From: Acidobacteriota bacterium
GTDB lineage: Bacteria; Acidobacteriota; Vicinamibacteria; Vicinamibacterales; CAVVIG01
Length of the DNA stretch: 64,000 nt
Direction of reading: 5' to 3'
Assembly (NCBI GenBank): GCA_016195265.1
Contig: JACPZW010000073.1
Location: forward strand, 68,798-132,797
The position numbers and the translations under genes are program-made. The notes beneath the pieces were generated by a model. That model searched no databases and had not been told where the DNA came from. It saw only the letters and a program-made list of their open reading frames with translations. Positions 43,065 through 51,290 of this stretch are shown here, piece after piece (positions within the stretch are counted from its first letter, which is position 1; each line of letters starts with the position of its first letter).

Positions 43065-44705
43065 TCACTTCTCGAGCAGCAGTTCCTGCCAGATCGTCAC
43101 GGACTTCTTGCCGTCGCGGTCGCCGGCGCTGCCGTTCCACACCGCGAACGCCACCGGCACGCGATCGCCGGGCGTCAGGCGGACGGACGTGTCGCCGCGG
43201 CCGATGAACGGACGCATGAACTGCACGCGGTACGAGCCGGTGGAGTATTCGCCCGTCGCCGCGACGGCCTGGTCCTGACGCGGGTGCGCCTTCAGCGTGC
43301 CGAAGCCCTGCGCGTGCAGATCCTCCGCCGCGCTCCGCCGCGTCGGATCGGCGACGATGTTGCCGGCGCCCCACGCGGTGACGAACCGTGGATCGGAGTC
43401 GAGCGTCAGCGCGTTGCGCATCGGCTGCTCCATCGGCGACTTGAGCAGGTTGGGATACGAGTCGATCCCGATGTTCGGGTACTGCTTGTCGATGTCCTGG
43501 AACACCGGCTGCAGGTCCGCCTGCCGCTCGGACTTCCACATCCAGATGTTGACCGGCGCGCCGGGCTGGCCCATCGCGAAGAACGGCGGATCGGGCGCGA
43601 GCGCGAACTCGACGGCGGCGGCGTCGCGGAAATCCTGCGGCCGGATCGCCGTCTCGTCGTGCGACGTGTCCTCCCACTTGAGCAGCAGCGCCAGGCTCTG
43701 GCCGTCGTGCACCGCCCGCACGGTGACCTCTTCGGGCCGGTCGGTGCGCCACCAGAGCGGCATCATGTGCAGGTTGACGGCCGGCGCATCACGCCACACG
43801 CCGGCGTCCGGACCGCTGGGAAGCGCGGCGACCCGGCGCGCCACGATCCGGAATTTCTTCATCTCGACCTTCGCGCGCTGCGCGTCGCTCGAGAGCGCGC
43901 GCACGAAATGCATGAGTGCCCATCCGTCGTTGCCCTGGAGATAGCCGTTCTGCGGCATTGGCGATCCCGGCAGCCCGCCGACGATGCGGTTGTACACGTG
44001 CGCGGGTTCAGGGCTGCCCTTGAACACCCCGAGCGTCAGGTCGCGCGGGCGCGTCGGGTAACCCTTCGAATCGATCTGTTTCTGCGATCCATCGCCGCGT
44101 GCGGTTGCGCCGTGACACGGGGCGCAGCCCTTGGCGAAGAGTTCCTGCGCGCGCGCACGCGCCGCGTCGTCGTAGGGCGGCTCGGGTGGCGCCGTGATCG
44201 GTCCCGCCCCGCCGCTGCCGAATTTGTCCGGCTCGTGACTGGCGTTCACCTTGAGTGGATGCTTCGAGAACGACTTCACGTAGTGGACGAGGCCCCAGCG
44301 TGTCTCCTCCGGCAGGTGCGCCCACGACGGCATCGCGGAGCCCGGCATCCCGCGTGAAATCGTGCGGTACAGATCGTCGTCGGTCGGGACGTTGTCCCAC
44401 GTCGAGATGATCCGGAACAGCCCGCTCGTGAAGTCGCGCGGGCGCGGATACAACAGATAGGCGGCGTCGCCCTCGCCGTTGCCGGCGGCGCCGTGACAGG
44501 CGACACACTCTTTCTGGAACGTGGTCTTGCCGAGCGCCAGCAGTTCCGGAGAGCTCGGAAGGGTCCGCGTCGGCGCAATCGCAAAGGGCATGACGCCGGG
44601 CGTCGTCGAGGACGCAGGGCTGGAACACCCGGTCGCGAGCGAGGCGACGAGTGCGAGTAGGGCGGCGGAGACAGCGGCTTCGATCTTCGAGCTGCGCATC
44701 GGCAA
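43065..44705 (-). CDS. nxrC: dihaem cytochrome c fused to haem b gamma subunit (NxrC/EbdC-like)
   Basis: A 546-residue protein. An N-terminal lipoprotein-type signal (SLATGC, C27) is followed by two cytochrome c domains with CVACH (67-71) and CAPCH (about 190), and then by an ethylbenzene-dehydrogenase-type haem b domain (from about 285: RRVAALPSG...VWRDAPAVNLHMMPL, the C-terminal GDRVPVAFAVWNG). It would carry electrons between NxrB and periplasmic or membrane cytochromes; fusion of gamma subunit and dihaem cytochrome into one chain fits a membrane-anchored complex. It is the first gene of the operon, about 50 bases after the TATGAC operator. Confidence 0.83.
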   Translation of the reverse strand: MPMRSSKIEAAVSAALLALVASLATGCSSPASSTTPGVMPFAIAPTRTLPSSPELLALGKTTFQKECVACHGAAGNGEGDAAYLLYPRPRDFTSGLFRIISTWDNVPTDDDLYRTISRGMPGSAMPSWAHLPEETRWGLVHYVKSFSKHPLKVNASHEPDKFGSGGAGPITAPPEPPYDDAARARAQELFAKGCAPCHGATARGDGSQKQIDSKGYPTRPRDLTLGVFKGSPEPAHVYNRIVGGLPGSPMPQNGYLQGNDGWALMHFVRALSSDAQRAKVEMKKFRIVARRVAALPSGPDAGVWRDAPAVNLHMMPLWWRTDRPEEVTVRAVHDGQSLALLLKWEDTSHDETAIRPQDFRDAAAVEFALAPDPPFFAMGQPGAPVNIWMWKSERQADLQPVFQDIDKQYPNIGIDSYPNLLKSPMEQPMRNALTLDSDPRFVTAWGAGNIVADPTRRSAAEDLHAQGFGTLKAHPRQDQAVAATGEYSTGSYRVQFMRPFIGRGDTSVRLTPGDRVPVAFAVWNGSAGDRDGKKSVTIWQELLLEK

Positions 44706-44756
44706 CTCCCGTGTTGTGGCTACCGCGCGATGGTATGGGGAGGACTACTGCCGTGG

Positions 44757-44772
44757 TATGACGGCGGTCATA
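44757..44772. promoter_or_regulatory. TATGAC-N4-GTCATA operator of the nxr-like operon
   Basis: TATGACGGCGGTCATA, a perfect inverted repeat centred about 60 bases upstream of the nxrC-like ATG. On the minus strand TACCAT (44735-44730) is 32 bases from its centre, where a -10 box of a class II Crp/Fnr-activated promoter is expected. Confidence 0.78.
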
Positions 44773-44882
44773 CGTCGAGGAAAAAGCCGGCCGCGTTCTG
44801 ATTCCTGGCGGTCGACCGGCATGTTTCGCGGCGCGGCGAGAGGCTGTCGCCCCTCAGTGCGGTCTGCAGATCGCTGTGGTAC

Positions 44883-44948
44883 GTAGGGCGGGCCCTTTGG
44901 ACCCGCCAGGCGGCGATTGCGAGCCGGGTCCGAAAGGACCCGGCCTAC
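44883..44948. repeat. compound palindromic element, near-identical copy of 34129-34195
   Basis: Same two hairpins, same inner spacer (AGGCGGCGATTGCGA versus AGGCGGCGACTGCGA) and same orientation as the copy at 34129. It lies just 3' of the nosY stop (44977) and upstream of the nxr-like promoter, so it probably ends the nos transcript. Similarity continues about 20 bases beyond the hairpins on the right. Confidence 0.93.
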
Positions 44949-44976
44949 GTACCGATCCGCCGTTTCGAAAACCGCC

Positions 44977-45825
44977 CTAGATGTCGGCGCGCTCGAGCCG
45001 CCGCGCCGCGGCGAGCGCCGGCACGGCGATCCAGACGATCACCGCCGCGACGATGAGCATCGACGCCCGAGTGGTCCCGCCGGTGAAGCGCAGGAGCGCC
45101 AGCGAGGCCGACCCGAATGCCGAGGTGCCCTGGATGCCGAGGAGCACGCCCGTGCGAATGGCGTCAACAGGATTGGCGAGCGTCGCCGTGATGAGGAGCC
45201 GCGACGCCGGCCCGGATCGCAGGAGGGACGCGAGTCCGAGCGCGACGAGATCGTAGAGCACCACGGCGACGAACCAGGTGCTCAGCGCGATCGCCAGACC
45301 GCGCGCGCACCGTCGGCCCGCCGCTCCGCCCGCTCCGCTGGCGATGGCCGCCGCCGCGCTCAGTGAGACGGCCGTCAGCGCCACCGATCCTGCGCCGAGC
45401 AGCAGAAACGACGTCACGCCATCGTCGCCCGACTGCGAGAAGATGATAAGGCCGCTGATCCCGAACCCAATCGCCTGCGCCGCCACGAGCGCCGCGAACA
45501 GCCCCAGCAATCTGCCCCACATCAGCGTGCGCCGGGCGACCGGCTGCGAGAACAGCAGCTCCGCCGCGCCCTGATCCGGTGAGAGCGCCGTCGTGCCCAC
45601 GAGCAGCGCCATCATCGGCACCACGAACAGCACGAGCTCGGTGAGGGACGAGGCCGTGCGCGCGAAGTCCTGCACGCCGCTGCCGCCCGAGAGGATGTAC
45701 CCCGACGCGGACACCACCAGCGACAGCGCGGCGAAGACGACCGCGAAGATCTGCGTCGCGCGCGCGCGCATCGCGAGCACGAGTTCCTGCGACGCGCACA
45801 ACCGGAGGATGGATGCGGTCGTCAT
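44977..45825 (-). CDS. nosY: ABC transporter permease NosY
   Basis: A 282-residue membrane protein starting MTTASILRLCASQELVLAMRARATQ, with about six hydrophobic segments and the ABC-2 family features ELVLFVVPMMALLVGTTALSPDQGAAELLFSQPVARRTLMWGR. It pairs with NosF to form the transporter that, with NosD, supports building of the Cu-S cluster of N2O reductase. Start ATG 45825 overlaps the nosL stop by ATGA. It is the last gene of the nos operon. Confidence 0.9.
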   Translation of the reverse strand: MTTASILRLCASQELVLAMRARATQIFAVVFAALSLVVSASGYILSGGSGVQDFARTASSLTELVLFVVPMMALLVGTTALSPDQGAAELLFSQPVARRTLMWGRLLGLFAALVAAQAIGFGISGLIIFSQSGDDGVTSFLLLGAGSVALTAVSLSAAAAIASGAGGAAGRRCARGLAIALSTWFVAVVLYDLVALGLASLLRSGPASRLLITATLANPVDAIRTGVLLGIQGTSAFGSASLALLRFTGGTTRASMLIVAAVIVWIAVPALAAARRLERADI

Positions 45826-46283
45826 GGCCGTTGTCGCTCCGCGATCCGTGAATGACCGAGCACGTCGCCGGCCTCCACGGGTGCGGAGCCTGCTGCGGCC
45901 CCGTCCTGCGCTCGAGAGGCCTGCGTGGCGTGCGCAATCAGGCCGGAGGCCATGGGTGTTGACGCGCGTGCGAGGCGGGCGTACACCGCACCGGATGCCG
46001 GCGTCCACTCGCCCGTGCGGTGATCCGCGACGTAGACGACGGCATCGCGCAGCTGATGCTCATCGAGGAACTTCCGCAGGCACCCGAGGTCGTCGAAGAA
46101 GCGCGGCTCCTCGCCCGGCGCGACGATCTGCGACGCGAGCCGTTGATCCGAAACCGTCATGCGGCACGAGCTGCAGGCGTCGTTCTTCGTATCAAGCGTC
46201 GCGGGCGACGGAGTACCGTCACCGCAGGCGATCTCCATCGACGCGAACAGGGTCAGGGCCGCGAGTACCGATCCGCGCGTCAT
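45822..46283 (-). CDS. nosL: copper chaperone NosL
   Basis: A 153-residue protein with an N-terminal hydrophobic segment ending at C20, and the NosL metal motif CSSCRM (C37, C40, M42) followed by FFDDLGCLRKFLDEHQL, a conserved block of the family. NosL delivers Cu(I) to NosZ in the periplasm. The C-terminal 30 residues after ASTPMASGLIAH are low in conservation. It is coupled by ATGA to both nosF and nosY. Confidence 0.9.
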   Translation of the reverse strand: MTRGSVLAALTLFASMEIACGDGTPSPATLDTKNDACSSCRMTVSDQRLASQIVAPGEEPRFFDDLGCLRKFLDEHQLRDAVVYVADHRTGEWTPASGAVYARLARASTPMASGLIAHATQASRAQDGAAAGSAPVEAGDVLGHSRIAERQRP

Positions 46284-47179
46284 GATCGTCCTCCGACCAG
46301 ATCGCGATAGAAGACGTCCAGCCGGCCTTCTTCCGCCGTCAGCCCGAGAATCGACGCGCCGCTCTCGCGGACGAGATCGACGACGGCGGGTCGCGTGCCC
46401 GCCGGGCCGGGCACGATCAGCTGATCGCCGGATTGCGTCGCTTCCGGTGACAGCCGCCGCACGCGATTCAGCAGATCCGCGGGCTCGTGTTCGACGCGCA
46501 GGCGCAGCACGCCGCGCGAGGCGAGCCGATCGCTCAGCTCCCTCGCAGTCAGCAGCGCGGCAAGCCTGCCATCGACGAGAATCGCGAACCGGTCGGCCAG
46601 CCGCTCGGCGTCACCGAGTTGATGCGACGTGAAGAGGATCGTCTGGCCCGCGGCCTTGCGGTGCTCGATCACGCTGTAGAAGGCGCACAGCCCATCCGGA
46701 TCGAGCGCCGCCGTCGGCTCGTCGAGGAGCATCACCGGCGCCGAAGGCAACAGCGCGACCGCCAGTCCGAGCCGTTGCACCATGCCGCCTGAGTACGTCG
46801 CGATCGCGCGTCCGGACGATCCGTTCAGCGACGCCAGTTTCAGCGCCGCGTCCGCCGCGTCGCGATCGACCCCGCGCAGCCGCCGGTAGAACTCGATCAC
46901 CTCGCGGCCGGTCAAGGATTCAGGAAACGCCACGCGCTGCGGCAGGAAGGACAGCGCCTCGCGCGCGCCGGGATCGCCCGCCGGGCGACCCGGTTCGCCG
47001 ATGAGCACGTCGCCGGACGTCGGGCGAATCAGTCCCGCCGCCGCCTTCAGCGTCGTCGTCTTGCCGGAGCCGTTCGGACCGAGCAGCGCCACCACTTCGG
47101 CGCCGCCGATCTCGAGCGACAGATCGCGGACCGCGGGATGCGACGCGAACGTCTTCGTGAAGTGGCGGAAGGCGATCAT
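46280..47179 (-). CDS. nosF: ABC transporter ATP-binding protein NosF
   Basis: A 299-residue ATPase. Walker A GPNGSGKTT (34-42), Q-loop LPQRVAFPESLTG, signature YSGGMVQRLGLAVAL, Walker B VMLLDEPTAALDPDG and the H-loop LFTSHQ are all intact. The C-terminal part (after 215) is the usual extra domain of CcmA/NosF-type ATPases. It energises NosY for NosZ maturation. Start ATG 47179; the stop overlaps nosL by ATGA and the start overlaps nosD. Confidence 0.93.
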   Translation of the reverse strand: MIAFRHFTKTFASHPAVRDLSLEIGGAEVVALLGPNGSGKTTTLKAAAGLIRPTSGDVLIGEPGRPAGDPGAREALSFLPQRVAFPESLTGREVIEFYRRLRGVDRDAADAALKLASLNGSSGRAIATYSGGMVQRLGLAVALLPSAPVMLLDEPTAALDPDGLCAFYSVIEHRKAAGQTILFTSHQLGDAERLADRFAILVDGRLAALLTARELSDRLASRGVLRLRVEHEPADLLNRVRRLSPEATQSGDQLIVPGPAGTRPAVVDLVRESGASILGLTAEEGRLDVFYRDLVGGRS

Positions 47180-48528
47180 GGCCGCACCCGCGCGATCGCG
47201 CCGAGTCCGAAGGCGAGCATCGCCGCCGCCGTCGCGAGCCCCGCGGTGTTTGCGCCGCGCCGGCTCGAACCGCCGCGCGGCACCGCCGGAAGCGCCGGCG
47301 GGTGCGCCAACGGCGCGCGATCCAGGACTGGAACAGCGTCGAGCACCGGGAACGTCCGCTCGGCCGCGCCCAGCGCCGTGGCCGCGAACGACTGCGTGAA
47401 GAGATCGGCCGCCGTGAGATTCGATCGCAGGTGATCGAACACGCTCGACAACCGGTAGGGGCGATCGCTGCGGCCATCGCCGTCGAGATCCGGCTCGTGA
47501 TGATCCGACCAGTAGTTGCCGTCGAACACGGTGTCCGTCCGGCGGCCGACGAGCGAGAGCGGCGTCAGGTTGGCAACGAACGAGTTCTCCTCGAACGTGT
47601 TCCCGCCCGACGAGTCGTACAGCACGATGGCCGTGTCCGACTCCGCGATGATGTTCCGCCGGAAGTGATTGCGGTACGACCCTTCGATAAAAATGCCGCG
47701 CGCGTTGTCGGCGATCAGGTTGTCCTCGGCCACGACATCGTCGCACGCCTTCAGCAGCAGGCCCACGGACGCGAAGCCGCGGTTGTGCAGAAACGCATTG
47801 CGGCGGAACGTCATCCGGCGCGAGTACATCAACGCCGACCCCGCGGCGCCGTTCTCGAACACGTTATCCTCGAACACGTTGTCGTCGGAAAACATGTAGT
47901 GAATGCCGTACCGCAGATCGCGTGCCGTGTTCTTCGAGATGAAGCCGCCCGACGAAGACTGGATGTAGAGGCCGTCGCGGACATCGATGATCGTGTTGCC
48001 GATCAGACGGAACCCGTTCGTGTTCCAGACATGGATGCCGGATCCCTTTTCGCCGGGATCCTTGCCGGGGATTCCGCGGATCGACGTGCGCTCGACGATC
48101 GCGCCGTCCGCCTCGCGCAGGTAGACGCCGAACAGCGAGTTGACGATGCGGCAGTCGCGCACGGCCGCATCGTGCGCCGCGACGTGAATTCCGGACGCGT
48201 CGCGGCCGAGATCGCCGCCGCCGCGCCCGTCGATGTCGAAGCCTTCGATGACGACACCGGCTGCGCGGACGCGCACGACGCTGCCGGCGGTCGATCCCAC
48301 GAGCGTCGGACGTCCGCGGCCGACCAGCCGCAGCGGCTTGTCCACCACCACGTCGCCCACGTACCGTCCGGCGGGGACTTCGACCGTCGATCCCGGCGCC
48401 GCCGCGTCGACGAGGCGCTGCACCGGCGACGCCTCGCGCGCGGACGGTCGTCCGTCGATCATCGACGCCGCCGGCGTCGACATGTCCGCCTGCCCCGCCA
48501 ACGCGAGCGCGATGAGAAAACCGAGCAT
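47176..48528 (-). CDS. nosD: periplasmic copper-binding/assembly protein NosD
   Basis: About 450 residues with signal peptide MLGFLIALALAG and a right-handed beta-helix made of PbH1/NosD repeats (GIHVWNTNGFRLIGNTI..., GIFIEGSYRNHFRRNIIAES, VLYDSSGGNTFEENSF). NosD works with NosFY to supply sulfur or copper for the CuZ cluster. A C-terminal hydrophobic stretch (GLATAAAMLAFGLGAI) could anchor it. I use ATG 48528; an in-frame GTG at 48549 is also possible but lies against the repeat element. It overlaps nosF by ATGA. Confidence 0.9.
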   Translation of the reverse strand: MLGFLIALALAGQADMSTPAASMIDGRPSAREASPVQRLVDAAAPGSTVEVPAGRYVGDVVVDKPLRLVGRGRPTLVGSTAGSVVRVRAAGVVIEGFDIDGRGGGDLGRDASGIHVAAHDAAVRDCRIVNSLFGVYLREADGAIVERTSIRGIPGKDPGEKGSGIHVWNTNGFRLIGNTIIDVRDGLYIQSSSGGFISKNTARDLRYGIHYMFSDDNVFEDNVFENGAAGSALMYSRRMTFRRNAFLHNRGFASVGLLLKACDDVVAEDNLIADNARGIFIEGSYRNHFRRNIIAESDTAIVLYDSSGGNTFEENSFVANLTPLSLVGRRTDTVFDGNYWSDHHEPDLDGDGRSDRPYRLSSVFDHLRSNLTAADLFTQSFAATALGAAERTFPVLDAVPVLDRAPLAHPPALPAVPRGGSSRRGANTAGLATAAAMLAFGLGAIARVRP

Positions 48529-48552
48529 GTGCCTCCGCCACGGGATCACGTT

Positions 48553-48606
48553 GGGCGGGTCCTTCCGGACCCGCCGGATCAGCCGGGTCCAAAAGGACCC
48601 GGCCTA
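48553..48606. repeat. palindromic element pair between nosB-like and nosD genes
   Basis: 48553-48575 has arms GGCGGGTCC/GGACCCGCC around TTCC. 48582-48606 has arms GCCGGGTCC/GGACCCGGC around AAAA and a CTAC end. Within the nos operon these hairpins may affect mRNA stability. Confidence 0.93.
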
Positions 48607-48630
48607 CTTCTGCCTTCCGCCTTCTGACTT

Positions 48631-49269
48631 CTAACTTTCTACGGTCACGACCGCCGGCGCGTCGTCGCGCCACGCGAGGACGAGCGCCGCGCCGAGCAGC
48701 ACGACCACGAGCGTCAGAAAGTACGAGCCCGCCGCGGGATACGAGTAGACCTCGAAGTTCGCGAGTTTCTTGTAGCCGAACACCGGTGGCATGAAGGGCC
48801 CGACCTTGACCGCCGCGGTCGGCGCCAGGTTGTGTCCGTAGCTGTAGAGCTTGTAGGCGAACGACCACAACGAAAACGCCGCGAAGTAGGTGTAGAGGAC
48901 GGCGACGTCGACCAGATCCATCATGCGGCCGTGCGCGGCGGCGCGAAGGAACAACAGCCCGATGGCGCCGACGACGAACGGCATCCACTTGAACTCCGTG
49001 AAGTCCTCGGCGACCAGATCCTTCATGCCGATGTAGTGGTTGAGGATGTTGATCTCCTTGATGTCCTGCCCCTCCCGTCCGCCTTCGAGTTTGTAACTGT
49101 AGATGTCCATGCGCAGGCCGTCGGGATACTGCGGCGCGTACATCGTCAGGTTCCAGAGCGGGAGCAGGTAGACCGAGCTGAGCATCAGCGTGGCCACCAC
49201 CACGAGCGCCCGCTCGCGCAGATTGAGCGACAGCTCGAAGAAGCGATTGGTGCGTTGAACAACCGTCAT
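48631..49269 (-). CDS. membrane protein of the nos operon, NosB-like
   Basis: A 212-residue protein with about four or five hydrophobic segments (ALVVVATLMLSSVYLLPLW, MPFVVGAIGLLFLRAAA, LVDVAVLYTYFAAFSLWSFAYKLY, YFLTLVVVLLGAALVLAW) and a conserved-looking loop MYAPQYPDGLRMDIYSYKLEGG. Clade II nos clusters carry a transmembrane gene, nosB, straight after nosZ; this gene has the right place and topology. Its molecular role is not known. It may help nosZ export or electron transfer. Confidence 0.72.
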   Translation of the reverse strand: MTVVQRTNRFFELSLNLRERALVVVATLMLSSVYLLPLWNLTMYAPQYPDGLRMDIYSYKLEGGREGQDIKEINILNHYIGMKDLVAEDFTEFKWMPFVVGAIGLLFLRAAAHGRMMDLVDVAVLYTYFAAFSLWSFAYKLYSYGHNLAPTAAVKVGPFMPPVFGYKKLANFEVYSYPAAGSYFLTLVVVLLGAALVLAWRDDAPAVVTVES

Positions 49270-49293
49270 AACCTGCTCCCTTACCGTCCGTCA

Positions 49294-49361
49294 GCCGGGT
49301 CCGAAAGGACCCGGCCTACTTCCTGCTCTCCGTCAGCCGGGTCCGAAAGGACCCGGCCTAC
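49294..49361. repeat. two direct copies of the GCCGGGTCC palindromic element between nosZ and nosB-like genes
   Basis: Copies at 49294-49319 and 49336-49361, period 42, both with arms GCCGGGTCC/GGACCCGGC around GAAA and CTAC ends. They are followed by CCAGCCA words (49396-49413) that touch the nosZ stop. Confidence 0.95.
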
Positions 49362-49411
49362 TTCCGCTGGAGACCGGAGCACCGCACTTCCAGCCACCAG
49401 CCACCAGCCAC

Positions 49412-51268
49412 CTATTTCTTATTGACGATCAGATATCCCTGCATCTCCTGATGGAGCGCCGAACAGAAGTTCGTGCAGTAGTACGGGAACACCCCGGCTT
49501 TATCCGCCTTGATCGTGAACGTCTTGGTCTCGCCCGGATCGACGACCACGTTCATGTTGTAGTCGAGCAATCCGAAGCCGTGGAGCTCGTCCGTCGTCTG
49601 CTCGATGTTCGTGACGGCGACGGTGACGGTGTCGCCCTGGTTGACCGTCACCGCGGTCGGCGTGATCGTCGAACGCACGAGCACGGCTTTCACGGTCACG
49701 TTCGTGCCGTTGCGCGTGACGCCCGCGTCCTTCACGTCCCACACTGCGAGCGGGTGCTTGTTTTCTTCTTTCGGATACACCTCGATCGGGTGCAGCTTGT
49801 CGGCCTTGACGATTTGCGCGTAATGCGGCTCGGGCTCCGTGAACGCGTCGTAGAGCAGCTTCATCTTCTCTTCCGAGATGTCGACGAGCTGCGACGATTC
49901 CGGCTGCGAGGGCCCGACAGACAGATGCCGGCCGTGTGAGAGTTTGTTGAGACCGACGAGGTACTTGCCCTTCGGCGAGACGGTGTCGCCCTCGGCCGCG
50001 GCGAGATGGCCGATCGAGTACGACATCGGCACCTTGTCCACGATTTCCCACGTGCCGAGCTTCCACTTCGCGATCGCGCTGTCGACGAACAGTGACGTGT
50101 ACGCCCAGTCGTCCGGACCGAACTGCGTGTGCAGCGGGCCGAGGCCGACGGCGACTTCCGCTTCCTTGATCGATTCGTACTTCAGGACTGGAATGCCGTC
50201 TTCCTCGCCGGTGAAGTCCTTGTTGCGGATCGCGGTCTGAATCTTCTCGAAGTTGAAAACCGTCGTGACGCCCTGGAGCTTGCCGGACCCGACGATCCAC
50301 TTGCCGTTGGGCGCGACGTCCACGCCGTGCGGCGACTTGCCGCAGGGCATCAGGTAGACGACGCCGGGAACCTTCTTGGGATCGAGCACCTTGACGCCGC
50401 CGATCACGTCGCCCTTGCCCTCGGCGATCGCCTTCTCGGCCGCGCGCCAGTCGATGGCGGCGATGTAGTCGCGGTCGCGCTGCGCGGACGTCGTCTCGAG
50501 CTTCCCGGTCGCGCGCTCGGCGTTGTAGGACGTCCAGAACATCCAGCCGTCCGAGACCTTCTTGCCCGCGTCGCCGAGATCGAAATCGAACGGCGGCAGC
50601 ATGACTTCCCAGCCGAGCGACATCGCGCCGGACGTCTTGTCGATCTTCACGCCGGCGACGACGCCCTTGTACTCGGTGGCGTATTTCTCGATCGGCGCGA
50701 CGGTGCCCTTCGGAATCGGAATCGAGAAGCGGGTGCCCATCATCGCGTATTCGGTGTTCGGCGTGACGAACGCGCCTGAGTGGTTGCCGGAAATGTTCGC
50801 GACGGGCCCGAGAATCTGCTTCGTCTTGAAGTCGCGGAGGTCGATACGCGCGATGCGGCCGTTCATGTCGTTGACGAAGAGCCAGCGGCCGTCGTAATCG
50901 CCCGCCGTTTCCGACAGCGACGGATGATGGACGTCACCCCACGTGAAATTGCCGAGCATTTTCCTGCTGTCGTCGTCGAAGCCGTAGCCGGTGGCCGGGT
51001 ACGGCGTGTAGACGGGAATCGTGCTCAGGTGGCGCATCGACGGGACGCCGTACACGTACACGTTGCCCGAGTGGCCGCCGGACGCGAACATGTAGTACTC
51101 GTCCAGGTCGCCTGGCGCGACGTACGTTTTCTGCGCCGCGACGGCGATGTCGGACGCCCCCGCGGCGGTCTTCTTCGCGCCGGCCGGCGCGCTCGGCGCG
51201 CAGCGGCTGACCAGCAGCGCCAGGACCACGAGTCCCACGCTTCCCCAGATGACTTTCGTCGACTTCAT
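49412..51268 (-). CDS. nosZ: nitrous-oxide reductase, Sec-dependent (clade II)
   Basis: A 618-residue periplasmic copper enzyme that reduces N2O to N2. The signal has no twin arginine and ends near C23 (LALLVSRC), as in clade II enzymes exported by Sec. CuZ histidines lie in DVHHPSLSE, ISGNHSGAF, KSPHGVD, GPLHTQF, GHLAAAEGD and LSHGRH; the CuA site is YYCTNFCSALHQEMQGY at the C-terminus. The start ATG 51268 has AAGGAG six bases upstream. It follows the pentahaem cytochrome gene by 22 bases and would receive electrons from it. Confidence 0.96.
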   Translation of the reverse strand: MKSTKVIWGSVGLVVLALLVSRCAPSAPAGAKKTAAGASDIAVAAQKTYVAPGDLDEYYMFASGGHSGNVYVYGVPSMRHLSTIPVYTPYPATGYGFDDDSRKMLGNFTWGDVHHPSLSETAGDYDGRWLFVNDMNGRIARIDLRDFKTKQILGPVANISGNHSGAFVTPNTEYAMMGTRFSIPIPKGTVAPIEKYATEYKGVVAGVKIDKTSGAMSLGWEVMLPPFDFDLGDAGKKVSDGWMFWTSYNAERATGKLETTSAQRDRDYIAAIDWRAAEKAIAEGKGDVIGGVKVLDPKKVPGVVYLMPCGKSPHGVDVAPNGKWIVGSGKLQGVTTVFNFEKIQTAIRNKDFTGEEDGIPVLKYESIKEAEVAVGLGPLHTQFGPDDWAYTSLFVDSAIAKWKLGTWEIVDKVPMSYSIGHLAAAEGDTVSPKGKYLVGLNKLSHGRHLSVGPSQPESSQLVDISEEKMKLLYDAFTEPEPHYAQIVKADKLHPIEVYPKEENKHPLAVWDVKDAGVTRNGTNVTVKAVLVRSTITPTAVTVNQGDTVTVAVTNIEQTTDELHGFGLLDYNMNVVVDPGETKTFTIKADKAGVFPYYCTNFCSALHQEMQGYLIVNKK

Positions 51269-51290
51269 ATGAGCTCCTTCATGAAACACG

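Noticed and set aside
34228-44772. Genomic island with integrase or att sites
   Set aside because: No integrase, transposase or tRNA-borne att duplication is visible; only the 90-base flanking repeats hint at mobility, which is reported as a finding rather than a call.
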